Source: CAZNYG01 sp964577205
Lineage (GTDB): Bacteria > Elusimicrobiota > Endomicrobiia > Endomicrobiales > CAIRNS01
Assembly: GCA_964577205.1 (NCBI GenBank)
Contig: CAZNYG010000008.1
Coordinates: 1-39,630 of the forward strand
Length of the DNA: 39,630 nt
Direction: 5' to 3'
Shown: positions 31,742 to 38,536 of the stretch, in pieces
Numbering within the stretch: the stretch's first letter is position 1
Layout of the letters: the number at the start of each line of letters is the position of its first letter
Notes under the pieces: generated by a model
The model's input: only the letters and a program-made list of their open reading frames with translations
Told to the model about the DNA's origin: nothing
Databases searched by the model: none
Position numbers and translations under genes: made by a program

Positions 31742-33133
31742 ATGAGCGGTATATTCGGCGCGGTGACGCGCGGCAACTGCGCGGATGTCGTCATGTACGG
31801 GACGGATTATCATTCGCACCTGGGAACGGAGTTCGGAGGGATGGCGTTGCTCGGGGATGAGTTTACCCGGGTCATTCACGCGATACAGCACAGCCAGTTC
31901 AAATCGAAATTCTTCGACGATGTCAATATGATGAAGGGCACCAGCGGCATCGGCGTGGTCAGCGCGCTCGACGAACAGCCGATGTACCTCAAGTCCCGGC
32001 TGGGCGATTTTTGCATAGTTACCAACGGGTTCGTCAATAACCTGGAAGCGCTGGCAGCGAAAGCCATGGCGGACGGCGTTTCGTTCACGGAAGTCAGCAA
32101 AAGCAAAGTCAACATGACGGAATTGGCGGCGAAAATAATAGCCCGCGGCAAAACGATCGCCGATGGCATAGAAAAATACATCAACGGGATAGAAGGCTCG
32201 TGCTCGCTGCTGCTCCTGCACCGCGACGGTATCTACGCCGCGCGCGACCCGCGCGGGTGCACGCCGCTGATCATCGGCAAGAGGGGGAATGAATACGCGG
32301 TCACGTCGGAAAGCTGCGCGTTCCATAACCTCGGTTTCGAAACGGTCAGGGACCTGAAGCCCGGAGAGATCGCGCTGATCAGCGAGCAGGGGGTAAGAAC
32401 GCTCCGCCCTGGAAAAAAGAAATGCCGCATCTGCGCGTTCCTGTGGATATACACCGGGTTCCCCGCGTCGGATTACGAAGGGATCAATGCCGAGGTCGTC
32501 AGAGAGCGTTGCGGCCGGTGCCTGGCCCGGCAGGATAAAGGGCTCAAGGCGGATCTCGTCGCGGGCGTCCCGGATTCCGGGCTTGCCCATGCCCAGGGCT
32601 ACGCGATGGAGTCCAAAATACCGCTGCGGCGACCGTTGGTCAAATATACGCCGGGCTATGGAAGAAGCTATACGCCGCCAAACCAGAAGACCCGCGACCT
32701 TATCGCGACCATGAAACTGCTGCCCATCCGCGAGATCATCGAAGGCAACCGCATCGTCCTGTGCGACGATTCCATCGTTCGCGGCACGCAGCTCAAGAAT
32801 TACACCGTCAAAAAGCTCTGGGAGTGCGGGGCAAAAGAGATCCACGTGCGCCCGGCCTGCCCTCCGCTGATGTTCCCCTGCAAATTTAATTTTTCGACCA
32901 GAAGCATTAAAGAGCTGGCAACGCGCAAGGCGATCCACGCCATTGAAGGAAGCGACGACGTTTCGATCGACGCGTATCTTGACCCTTCGTCGGCAAAGTA
33001 CCGCAAAATGGTCGAATGGATACGCAAAGACCTCGACATAACATCGCTCGTTTTCCAGAAGATCGAAGACATGGTCAGGGCGATCGGCCTGCGGGAAGAA
33101 AACCTCTGCCTCTACTGCTGGACGGGCAAATAA
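31742..33133 (+). CDS. Divergent PurF-like (amidophosphoribosyltransferase) protein lacking the catalytic Cys
   Basis: This 463-aa protein has an N-terminal class II amidotransferase-like domain (1-235) and a C-terminal phosphoribosyltransferase domain with the PRPP loop VLCDDSIVRGTQL. True PurF starts MCGI, with Cys as glutaminase nucleophile; this one starts MSGIFGAV. The usual HNGN loop is replaced by TNGFVNN. It instead has TDYHSHLGTEFGGMALL near the start, KCRICAFLWIYTGFPASDYE and the C-terminal LCLYCWTGK. I recall a PurF-like group in Bacteroidota and Clostridia with a non-Cys second residue and the same C-terminal CxxCW end. Glutamine hydrolysis is unlikely; it may use ammonia, or act on another substrate. 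AAAGGAG lies 10 nt before ATG. Confidence 0.85.
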   Translation: MSGIFGAVTRGNCADVVMYGTDYHSHLGTEFGGMALLGDEFTRVIHAIQHSQFKSKFFDDVNMMKGTSGIGVVSALDEQPMYLKSRLGDFCIVTNGFVNNLEALAAKAMADGVSFTEVSKSKVNMTELAAKIIARGKTIADGIEKYINGIEGSCSLLLLHRDGIYAARDPRGCTPLIIGKRGNEYAVTSESCAFHNLGFETVRDLKPGEIALISEQGVRTLRPGKKKCRICAFLWIYTGFPASDYEGINAEVVRERCGRCLARQDKGLKADLVAGVPDSGLAHAQGYAMESKIPLRRPLVKYTPGYGRSYTPPNQKTRDLIATMKLLPIREIIEGNRIVLCDDSIVRGTQLKNYTVKKLWECGAKEIHVRPACPPLMFPCKFNFSTRSIKELATRKAIHAIEGSDDVSIDAYLDPSSAKYRKMVEWIRKDLDITSLVFQKIEDMVRAIGLREENLCLYCWTGK

Positions 33134-33286
33134 AGAGATTATGTGGAGCAAGTAACTCATATTACGCGCAATGCCTTAGCTATTATTGAGCGTTACATTT
33201 ATACCCGCCTCGTAAGGACTGGAATTCCCTGTCCATGACCTGTGGAAGTACTTCAGCATTTGAAATCAAGCATAAGGCCAGTAATT

Positions 33287-33357
33287 CCTTCTCCCCTTCG
33301 GGGAGAAGGCCGGGATGAGGGGATAAGCAGGCGCCCCGGCTTTGGCCCGCGCCTGCC
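33287..33357. repeat. CCTTCTCCCC/GGGGAGAAGG hairpin plus GGCTTTGGCC palindrome
   Basis: CCTTCTCCCC TTC GGGGAGAAGG (33287-33309) followed by CCGGGATGAGGGG belongs to the CTCCC family. GCAGGCGCCCCGGCTTTGGC then CCGCGCCTGCC (33327-33357) belongs to the GGCTTCAGCC family. The rest of 33134-33430 shows no gene. Confidence 0.75.
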
Positions 33358-33376
33358 GGATCGATTCCGCAAATAA

Positions 33377-33412
33377 AAAAAACCATACCCGCTGAAGCGG
33401 CATGGTTTTTTT
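33377..33412. terminator. Bidirectional terminator between the PurF-like and DEAD-box genes
   Basis: AAAAAACCAT at 33377-33386 pairs with ATGGTTTTTT at 33402-33411, with an inner CCGC TGAA GCGG stem. A-rich and T-rich flanks make it work in both directions, which suits these convergent genes. Confidence 0.9.
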
Positions 33413-33430
33413 AATTGAAAGCTGATCCTC

Positions 33431-34732
33431 TTAATGCCGGCGGTGATGGCTCTGGCTGCCGGCATGGGACTGGGAATGGCCTGAAGCCGCGGAAGAAGCT
33501 TTGCCGCTGAAGGAGAACCGGCGGTGCCCGCCTCCGCGTTCCCGTTTTTCGCCGTGTGAATGGCGGGGGTTGGATCTTGGCGCGTCGAAATCGAATTGTT
33601 CCGCAGGGACTTGGGGGTGATTGCCGACGGGGATGGTGCTGCGTATAAGCTTTTCGATATCCCGCACGTCGTGCCCCTGGTCGGGGGTGGCGAACGCTAT
33701 GGCATGGCCCGGCTGACCTGCCCGCCCGGTACGGCCGATGCGGTGCACGTAATTGTCCGGATCGTCCGGAAGATCGTAATTGAGCACCAGTTCTATGCCG
33801 GTGACGTCGATGCCGCGCGCGGCGATGTCGGTCGCGACGAGTATCCGGTATTTGCCGGATTTGAAACCTTCCAGCGCTTCGCGGCGCTGGATCAGGCTGC
33901 GGTCGGCGTGTATCTCGGCGACGCGGTGACCCATGGACCTGATGAGGCGGGTCACCTTGTGCGCCCCTATCTTCGTGCGTGAGAACAGCAGTACGGTCCC
34001 GGTATACTGTTCGAGGAGTTTCTCGAGCAGTTTGGGCTTCGTGTCCTTCTGCACGACGAACACTTCCTGCGTGACCAGTTCAGCCGCTGTGCCCGCCTGG
34101 GATATCTCCGTGCGGACGGGCAGATGCATGTATTCCGAGGCGATGGAGACTATTTTGGGCGGCATGGTCGCTGAGAAAAGCAGCGTCTGCCGTTCGCGGG
34201 GGATCAGGTTGATTATCCGTTCTATCTGAGGGGCAAAGCCCATGTCCAGCATGCGGTCCGCTTCATCCAGGACTAGTATCTGGACATCGTCAAGGCGCAC
34301 CCTCTGCTGGCCCACATGGTCGATAAGGCGGCCCGGCGTGGCGATGATGATGCGGGGATTTTTCCTCAGCGCGAGGACCTGCAGCATCATATCCTCGCCG
34401 CCGATCAGCACGGCGGTGTTCATTTTGAATTCGCGGCAGAAGACTTCCAGCGCTTCGTTGACCTGTACGGCCAGTTCGCGGGTCGGGACAACGATCAGTC
34501 CGCGTCCGCGGATCTGCGCGAGCCGCTGGATCATGGGGATGCCGAAAGCGAGCGTCTTTCCAGTCCCCGTCTGCGCGATGCCGATGATATCTTTTCCTTC
34601 GATAACAATAGGGATGGCCTTGTACTGGATAGGCGTTGGAACGGTGAACAGAAGTTTGTCAAGAATGCCGAGAATACCGGGCGCGATGCCCAGTCCATAG
34701 AAACTGTGGTTGGTTTGTTCGTTATTTTCCAT
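33431..34732 (-). CDS. DEAD-box ATP-dependent RNA helicase (RhlE/CshA type)
   Basis: This 433-aa cytoplasmic RNA helicase remodels RNA, for example in ribosome assembly or mRNA decay. The Q motif region (FYGLGIAPGILGILDKL, PTPIQYKAIP), motif I AQTGTGKT, Ia PTRELAVQ, II VLDEADRMLDMGF, III SAT, V ATDIAARGID and VI HRIGRTGRAG are all present. The last 60 residues are basic and rich in His, Ser, Gly and Arg, a likely RNA-binding tail. ATG 34732 is chosen; an upstream TTG falls in the -10 box. The -10 box ends 6 nt before ATG, so the mRNA may be leaderless. It is divergent from the thi operon. Confidence 0.94.
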   Translation of the reverse strand: MENNEQTNHSFYGLGIAPGILGILDKLLFTVPTPIQYKAIPIVIEGKDIIGIAQTGTGKTLAFGIPMIQRLAQIRGRGLIVVPTRELAVQVNEALEVFCREFKMNTAVLIGGEDMMLQVLALRKNPRIIIATPGRLIDHVGQQRVRLDDVQILVLDEADRMLDMGFAPQIERIINLIPRERQTLLFSATMPPKIVSIASEYMHLPVRTEISQAGTAAELVTQEVFVVQKDTKPKLLEKLLEQYTGTVLLFSRTKIGAHKVTRLIRSMGHRVAEIHADRSLIQRREALEGFKSGKYRILVATDIAARGIDVTGIELVLNYDLPDDPDNYVHRIGRTGRAGQPGHAIAFATPDQGHDVRDIEKLIRSTIPVGNHPQVPAEQFDFDAPRSNPRHSHGEKRERGGGHRRFSFSGKASSAASGHSQSHAGSQSHHRRH

Positions 34733-34738
34733 TGATAT

Positions 34739-34767
34739 ATAATACAATTATTGTAAATAAATGTAAA
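34739..34767 (-). promoter_or_regulatory. DEAD-box gene promoter abutting its start codon
   Basis: Minus-strand TTTACA (34767-34762) and TATTAT (34744-34739) are spaced by 17 bp. ATG 34732 follows after 6 nt, which places the expected transcription start at the ATG. Confidence 0.7.
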
Positions 34768-34774
34768 GCCCGAT

Positions 34775-34803
34775 TTGACAATCACCCTGCAAAGTAATAT
34801 AAC
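34775..34803 (+). promoter_or_regulatory. Promoter of the thi operon
   Basis: TTGACA at 34775-34780 and TATAAC at 34798-34803, 17 bp apart. Transcription would start near 34810, just ahead of the riboswitch. Confidence 0.85.
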
Positions 34804-34811
34804 TCTTACTA

Positions 34812-34914
34812 TAAGGGAGGCCGTGGCCGGCCTGAGAGTCCCGTGCCGCAAGCGGGTTACCTTGGTCCTGAAAAGGACGTGACCTGATCTGGATAATGCC
34901 AGCGTAGGGAATGA
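34812..34914 (+). ncRNA. TPP riboswitch (THI element)
   Basis: The conserved thi-box parts are all present in order: GGGAGG, GGCCTGAGAG (pyrimidine-sensing loop), a P3 hairpin CCGTGCCGCAAGCGGG, GACCTGATCTGGATAATGCC and AGCGTAGGGA closing P1. The riboswitch binds thiamine pyrophosphate and lowers expression of the following thiSGHFE genes. A terminator hairpin follows directly, so control is by transcription termination. Confidence 0.96.
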
Positions 34915-34927
34915 ATAACTCATTTCA

Positions 34928-34957
34928 GACCTATGCTATCCGCATAGGTCTTCGTTT
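34928..34957 (+). terminator. Riboswitch-controlled terminator
   Basis: GACCTATGC (34928-34936), loop TATCC, GCATAGGTC (34942-34950), then TTCGTTTTT. It is the expression platform of the TPP riboswitch. Confidence 0.88.
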
Positions 34958-34980
34958 TTGACACAGGATACTGGACATAA

Positions 34981-35156
34981 GACGCAGGATACTGGATGCA
35001 GGTTAACTGTACGGAACGGCAACGGTACGTGGGACGGTAACGAGGCCCGCTAATGGCGCGATCGATGTCTCGTAAAAAGGCAGTTGAAAAGAAGTTACAG
35101 GCGACGGCTTCAGCCCGTGCGTCGTAGTTGCCGTTATCCATCGTCCCACGTCCCAG
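34981..35156. repeat. Composite palindromic repeat, thi copy A
   Basis: This block of about 176 bp begins GACGCAGGATACTGGATGC, continues GGTTAACTGTACGGAACGGC, has a GGCTTCAGCCCG core near 35106 and ends GTTGCCGTTATCC. Its ends are roughly complementary, so the RNA would fold into one long hairpin. A homologous copy in the same orientation lies before thiE and an inverted one before thiH. A shorter GATACTGGA phrase precedes it at 34966. Confidence 0.75.
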
Positions 35157-35163
35157 GGAGTTT

Positions 35164-35364
35164 ATGAACATCACTTTAAACGGAAAACAAACGCAGATCG
35201 CCGGACCGGTATCGATCGAACAACTGCTGGAGGAAAAAGGCTTTCCCGGTGGCAGGACTATCGTCGAATACAATGGCACCATTATACCGGGCGGACGGTG
35301 GGCCTCGGTAACGCTCGGTGAGAACGATTGTCTGGAAGTGCTTTCTTTTGTCGGTGGAGGTTAA
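35164..35364 (+). CDS. thiS: Sulfur carrier protein ThiS
   Basis: This 66-aa ubiquitin-fold protein carries sulfur as a C-terminal thiocarboxylate for thiazole synthesis. It starts MNITLNGKQTQI, has the typical SIEQLLEEKGF helix and IVEYNGTIIP strand, and ends in the required Gly-Gly (SFVGGG). GGGAG lies about 5 nt before ATG, which excludes longer starts. Its stop TAA is part of the TTAA that borders the MITE-like element separating it from thiG. ThiF adenylates it and ThiG uses it. Confidence 0.95.
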   Translation: MNITLNGKQTQIAGPVSIEQLLEEKGFPGGRTIVEYNGTIIPGGRWASVTLGENDCLEVLSFVGGG

Positions 35365-35548
35365 GCAGACCTCCGCAAATACCCTGACATTTGCAGAGCC
35401 GATTTTGGCCGGATTCAAGGCGCAGAGGGTTCAGCGTACCCTTTGCGGTACGGTGAAGCCTCAGGGGGTATGCCGGCGCCGTCGTTCGACAAAAATTACC
35501 TCACAGCTAAACCTTCAAATGCCGGGGTATTTACGGAGGGCTGCTTAA
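35361..35548. mobile_element. MITE-like element with terminal inverted repeats and TTAA flanks
   Basis: The 180-bp block 35365-35544 begins GCAGACCTCCGCAAATACCC and ends with its near reverse complement GGGTATTTACGGAGGGCTGC (2 mismatches in 20); similarity goes on inward to CATTTG. TTAA stands on both sides (35361-35364 and 35545-35548), as a TTAA target duplication would. Inside, GAGGGTTCAGCGTACC (35425-35440) pairs with GGTACGGTGAAGCCTC (35447-35462), one mismatch. It encodes no protein, so it would need a transposase elsewhere. The right repeat carries the thiG Shine-Dalgarno. A non-mobile structured RNA is an alternative reading. Confidence 0.6.
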
Positions 35549-35549
35549 T

Positions 35550-36317
35550 ATGCCGGATTCATTGATTATCGCGGGGAAAAAGATACGCAGCAGGTTCTTC
35601 CTGGGAACAGGCAAGTTCGCCTCTTACCGGTTGATGAAGGACGCTGTCGCGCGTTCAGGAGCCCATATAGTGACGGTGGCCCTGCGCCGGGTGGACGCGG
35701 ACGCGCCGAAAGAGAGCATTCTTTCTTATCTGCCCGAAGGCCTCATCATGATGACAAACACTTCCGGAGCGCGGAACGCCGAGGAAGCGGTTCGTATCGC
35801 ACGGCTGGCCCGGGCCGCGGGGTGCGGCGACTGGATAAAGATCGAGGTCATTCCCGAAAATAAATACCTTCTTCCCGACAACGCGGAAACCATCCGCGCC
35901 ACCGGGATACTGGCAAAAGAAGGCTTCATCGTGATGCCTTACGTGAATCCCGATCTCGCGGACGCGCGCAGGCTGGTAAACGCGGGCGCGGCCTCGGTCA
36001 TGCCGCTGGGCGCGCCCATTGGGACCAACAAAGGCATGACGACCCGGGAGCTCATCAGGATCCTTATAGAAGAGATCCCGCTGCCCATTGTCGTCGACGC
36101 GGGTATCGGCCGCCCTTCCCATGCCGCTGAAGCCATGGAACTCGGCGCTTCCGCCGTGCTGGTGAACACCGCGGTAGCGGTCGCGGACGATCCGGCATCG
36201 ATGGCGGAAGCGTTCGCCCGCGCGGTAGAAGCCGGACGTTTGGCGTACCTCGCCGGCCCCGGCGCGGTAAAAGATTCCGCCGAAGCCTCATCTCCGTTGA
36301 CGGGGTTTTTAAGATAA
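35550..36317 (+). CDS. thiG: Thiazole synthase ThiG
   Basis: This 255-aa TIM-barrel enzyme condenses deoxyxylulose 5-phosphate, dehydroglycine and ThiS-thiocarboxylate into the thiazole phosphate. Family motifs are SRFFLGTGKFAS, VTVALRRVD, the Schiff-base Lys in DWIKIEVIPENKYLLPD, MPLGAPIGTNKG and the phosphate-binding DAGIGRPSHAAEAMELG. Length is normal. The Shine-Dalgarno GGAGGG at 35535-35540, 9 nt before ATG, lies inside the right inverted repeat of the MITE-like element. Confidence 0.96.
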   Translation: MPDSLIIAGKKIRSRFFLGTGKFASYRLMKDAVARSGAHIVTVALRRVDADAPKESILSYLPEGLIMMTNTSGARNAEEAVRIARLARAAGCGDWIKIEVIPENKYLLPDNAETIRATGILAKEGFIVMPYVNPDLADARRLVNAGAASVMPLGAPIGTNKGMTTRELIRILIEEIPLPIVVDAGIGRPSHAAEAMELGASAVLVNTAVAVADDPASMAEAFARAVEAGRLAYLAGPGAVKDSAEASSPLTGFLR

Positions 36318-36337
36318 TAAAGGCAAAAGCGACAATG

Positions 36338-36526
36338 GACGTAGGACGCTGGATAACGGCAACAACAGCGCACGGGCTGAAGCCCGCGCCTGCCACTTAC
36401 TTTGTCCCATGTCCCATGACTCATGTCCCAGACCCTTCATCCAGTATTTGTAGGCGCCAGCTTTAGCTGCGCGCGTTCGTCTCTTTTCGCTGTTGATCCC
36501 ATGTCCCATATCCAGTATCCTGAGTC
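36338..36526. repeat. Composite palindromic repeat, thi copy C (inverted)
   Basis: GACGTAGGACGCTGGATAAC and CGGCAACAAC match the reverse complement of the right end of copies A and B. Two palindromic cores follow, CACGGGCTGAAGCCCGCGC (about 36373) and GGCGCCAGCTTTAGCTGCGC (about 36453), separated by GTCCCATG phrases. It ends in ATCCAGTATCCTGAGTC, just before the thiH start. Confidence 0.7.
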
Positions 36527-36530
36527 TAAC

Positions 36531-37634
36531 ATGAATTTTAACGATATTCTCACTCACTATAAAAACTTTGATCTCGACGGTTTCATGGACGCGGCGGCGG
36601 ATGAAACCGTCCTTCGCGTTCTCTCCCTGGAAAACCTCTCGCCCGAAGACTTCCTCGTCCTTCTGTCCCCGGCGGGATACCGTCAGAGAGAAGCGATCGC
36701 CCGTAAGGCGCGGCAGGTGTCTCTTTCCCATTTCGGCAGGGTCATTTTCCTTTACGCGCCTCTCTATCTCAGCAATATCTGCGACAATGAATGCGCGTAC
36801 TGCGGCTTCAAGCACAGCAACGCCATCCACCGCGCGAAACTTACCGCTGCCGATGTCGAAAAAGAGGCCGCCGTCATAGCGTCCCGCGGCATAAAACACA
36901 TACTCATCCTTACCGGGGAATCCCGCGCGGCAACGCCGGTCAGCTATATAAAAGAATGCGTGACGCTGCTGAGGAAATACTTTTCTTCGATATCCATCGA
37001 GGTGTACCCTCTGGAGGAGGAAGAATACCGGGAACTGGCCGCCGCGGGCGTGGACGGCCTCACCGTATATCAGGAAACCTACGACGAAACGGTGTACGCT
37101 CAGCTTCATCGGAAAGGGCCAAAAATGGATTTTCATTACCGGCTCGAAACCCCGGACCGGGCGGCGCGGGCCGGGATAAGAAGTATCGGCGTGGCGGCGT
37201 TGCTGGGGCTTTCCGATATGAAAAGGGATATTTTCTTTACCGCGCTGCATGCCTCGTACCTGCAGAATACGTATCCTTCAACGGAAGTCAGCGTATCCGT
37301 GCCCCGTATACAGCCGCAGGTGGGGGATTTCGTTCCCCGTTCGATCGTCACGGACAAAGACCTTGTCCAGGCGATCATTGCGATGCGGCTGTTCCTGCCG
37401 TCCGCGGGGATCACCGTTTCAACGCGGGAACGGCCGGAGCTGCGAGGAAACCTTATCGGCCTTGGCGTAACGCGCCTTTCCGCTGGTTCGAAGACCGAGG
37501 TGGGGGGATATTCAGCCGCTGTTCCAACGGAAGGCCAGTTCGAGCCGGCGGACACCAGCAGCGTGGAAAGCGTAAAAGCCATGATAGAGTCCCGAGGCTA
37601 TCAGCCCGTAATGAAGGACTGGCAGACAATATGA
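36531..37634 (+). CDS. thiH: 2-iminoacetate synthase ThiH (radical SAM tyrosine lyase)
   Basis: This 367-aa enzyme cleaves tyrosine to dehydroglycine, the glycine-derived unit for ThiG. The radical SAM cluster Cys84, Cys88 and Cys91 are in SNICDNECAYCGF. Other family parts are ILILTGESRAATPVSYIKE, EVYPLEEEEYRELAAAGVDG, YQETYDETVYAQLHRKGPK and the C-terminal LSAGSKTEVGGY. ATG 36531 starts at the normal position; the open frame extends 36 codons upstream but only through repeat sequence. There is no obvious Shine-Dalgarno. Use of ThiH instead of ThiO suggests an anaerobic or facultative lifestyle. Confidence 0.95.
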   Translation: MNFNDILTHYKNFDLDGFMDAAADETVLRVLSLENLSPEDFLVLLSPAGYRQREAIARKARQVSLSHFGRVIFLYAPLYLSNICDNECAYCGFKHSNAIHRAKLTAADVEKEAAVIASRGIKHILILTGESRAATPVSYIKECVTLLRKYFSSISIEVYPLEEEEYRELAAAGVDGLTVYQETYDETVYAQLHRKGPKMDFHYRLETPDRAARAGIRSIGVAALLGLSDMKRDIFFTALHASYLQNTYPSTEVSVSVPRIQPQVGDFVPRSIVTDKDLVQAIIAMRLFLPSAGITVSTRERPELRGNLIGLGVTRLSAGSKTEVGGYSAAVPTEGQFEPADTSSVESVKAMIESRGYQPVMKDWQTI

Positions 37635-37699
37635 ACGAATTCGGCGGCATACCCGCAATTATCTCGATACCATCGGTTGATCGCAGTTGGTTTTGTTCT

Positions 37700-37733
37700 C
37701 CCTCGCCCTGCCAGGGAGAGGGCAGGGTGAGGG
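37700..37733. repeat. CCCTCGCCCTGCC...GAGAGGGC...GTGAGGG repeat
   Basis: CCCTCGCCCTGCCAGGGAGA then GGGCAGGGTGAGGG. It is the third member of the CTCCC family in the window (with 23614 and 33287). It lies 10 nt before the ThiF start and its G-rich end may act as the only ribosome binding site there. Confidence 0.75.
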
Positions 37734-37743
37734 TAAGGGTCAG

Positions 37744-38376
37744 ATGAACGCATTTGAGCAGGGCCTCCTTACCTATTTTACCAGCCGGCAGCTGGAGACG
37801 ATAGCCGGTGTAACTGTGGGTATAGCCGGGGCGGGCGGCCTTGGCTCAAACTGCGCCGCCGCTCTTGTCCGTTCCGGGTTTCGGGACTTTGTCATAAGCG
37901 ACTTTGATGTGGTCTCTCCATCCAACCTTAACCGCCAGTTCTACTTCCTTGACCAGCTGGGCCGGCACAAGGTAACAGCGCTTGCCTGGAACCTTAAACG
38001 TATCAATCCCGATGTTAAAGTAGAAACTCACATCGAAAAAATAAACAATACTAATATCAACGAGATTTACGCAAAATGTAAAGTAATGGTTGAAGCGTTC
38101 GATAATGCCGCTTCCAAGAAAATGCTGGCTGAATCCTTTTGCGGGAAAGAAGTATTGTATGTAACCGCCTCCGGCCTGGGCGGCTGGGGTAATTCAGATA
38201 ATATAAAGGTAAGAAAACTGAACGGCCTTTTCTATATGGTAGGCGACCAGTCCAGCGAAGCATGCCCCGCCTGCCCCCCATGCGCTCCCCGGGTAATGAT
38301 AACCGCCGCCAAACAAGCCGACTGCGTCCTGGAGTGGGTGTTAAAAGGCGGATGCGGGACGCAGGATGCTGGTTAA
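37744..38376 (+). CDS. thiF: ThiS adenylyltransferase ThiF (short, family-2 type)
   Basis: This 210-aa E1-like enzyme adenylates the ThiS C-terminus. The nucleotide loop GIAGAGGLGSN is near residues 27-37, followed by the acidic strand SDFDVVSPSNLNRQFYF and VMVEAFDNAASKKML. A Cys cluster CPACPPCAPRV precedes the last helix (QADCVLEWVL). The size fits the small ThiF group found with ThiSGH. The final residues (GGCGTQDAG) and the stop codon come from the start of composite repeat copy B. Only a weak G-rich stretch, part of a repeat, precedes ATG. Confidence 0.92.
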   Translation: MNAFEQGLLTYFTSRQLETIAGVTVGIAGAGGLGSNCAAALVRSGFRDFVISDFDVVSPSNLNRQFYFLDQLGRHKVTALAWNLKRINPDVKVETHIEKINNTNINEIYAKCKVMVEAFDNAASKKMLAESFCGKEVLYVTASGLGGWGNSDNIKVRKLNGLFYMVGDQSSEACPACPPCAPRVMITAAKQADCVLEWVLKGGCGTQDAG

Positions 38377-38528
38377 CGGTACGGAACGGCAACGGCGCGC
38401 GGGTTGATTACGAGTCCCGTTATAGACGGGATCGATTTTCAATGGACAACAATTGTATTGCTGTGGTAGGCGCGGGCTTCAGCCCGCGCGTCGTTGTTGC
38501 CGTTATCCAGTATCCAGCGTCCAGCGTC
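38358..38528. repeat. Composite palindromic repeat, thi copy B
   Basis: GACGCAGGATGCTGGTTAAC, then GGTACGGAACGGCAACGG, a core GCGCGGGCTTCAGCCCGCGC (about 38470) and GTTGCCGTTATCCAGTATCC. It is homologous to 34981-35156 in the same orientation. Its first 19 bp are the end of the thiF coding sequence. Confidence 0.78.
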
Positions 38529-38536
38529 TAATTACT

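Noticed and set aside
31559..33160. 533-codon open frame antisense to the PurF-like gene
   Set aside because: The plus strand has a recognisable protein with a ribosome binding site; the antisense product matches no family I know and has shadow-frame composition.
35365..35544. Integron attC site between thiS and thiG
   Set aside because: The ends lack the attC core sites (RYYYAAC/GTTRRRY) and no integrase is present; the TTAA-flanked inverted repeats fit a MITE better.
36423..36530. 36-codon upstream extension of thiH
   Set aside because: The extension is encoded by composite repeat sequence; ThiH homologues start near MNFNDILTHY.
34966..38528. Repeats in the thi region as a CRISPR array
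   Set aside because: Repeats are palindromic, diverged and separated by genes; there are no regular spacers and no cas genes.
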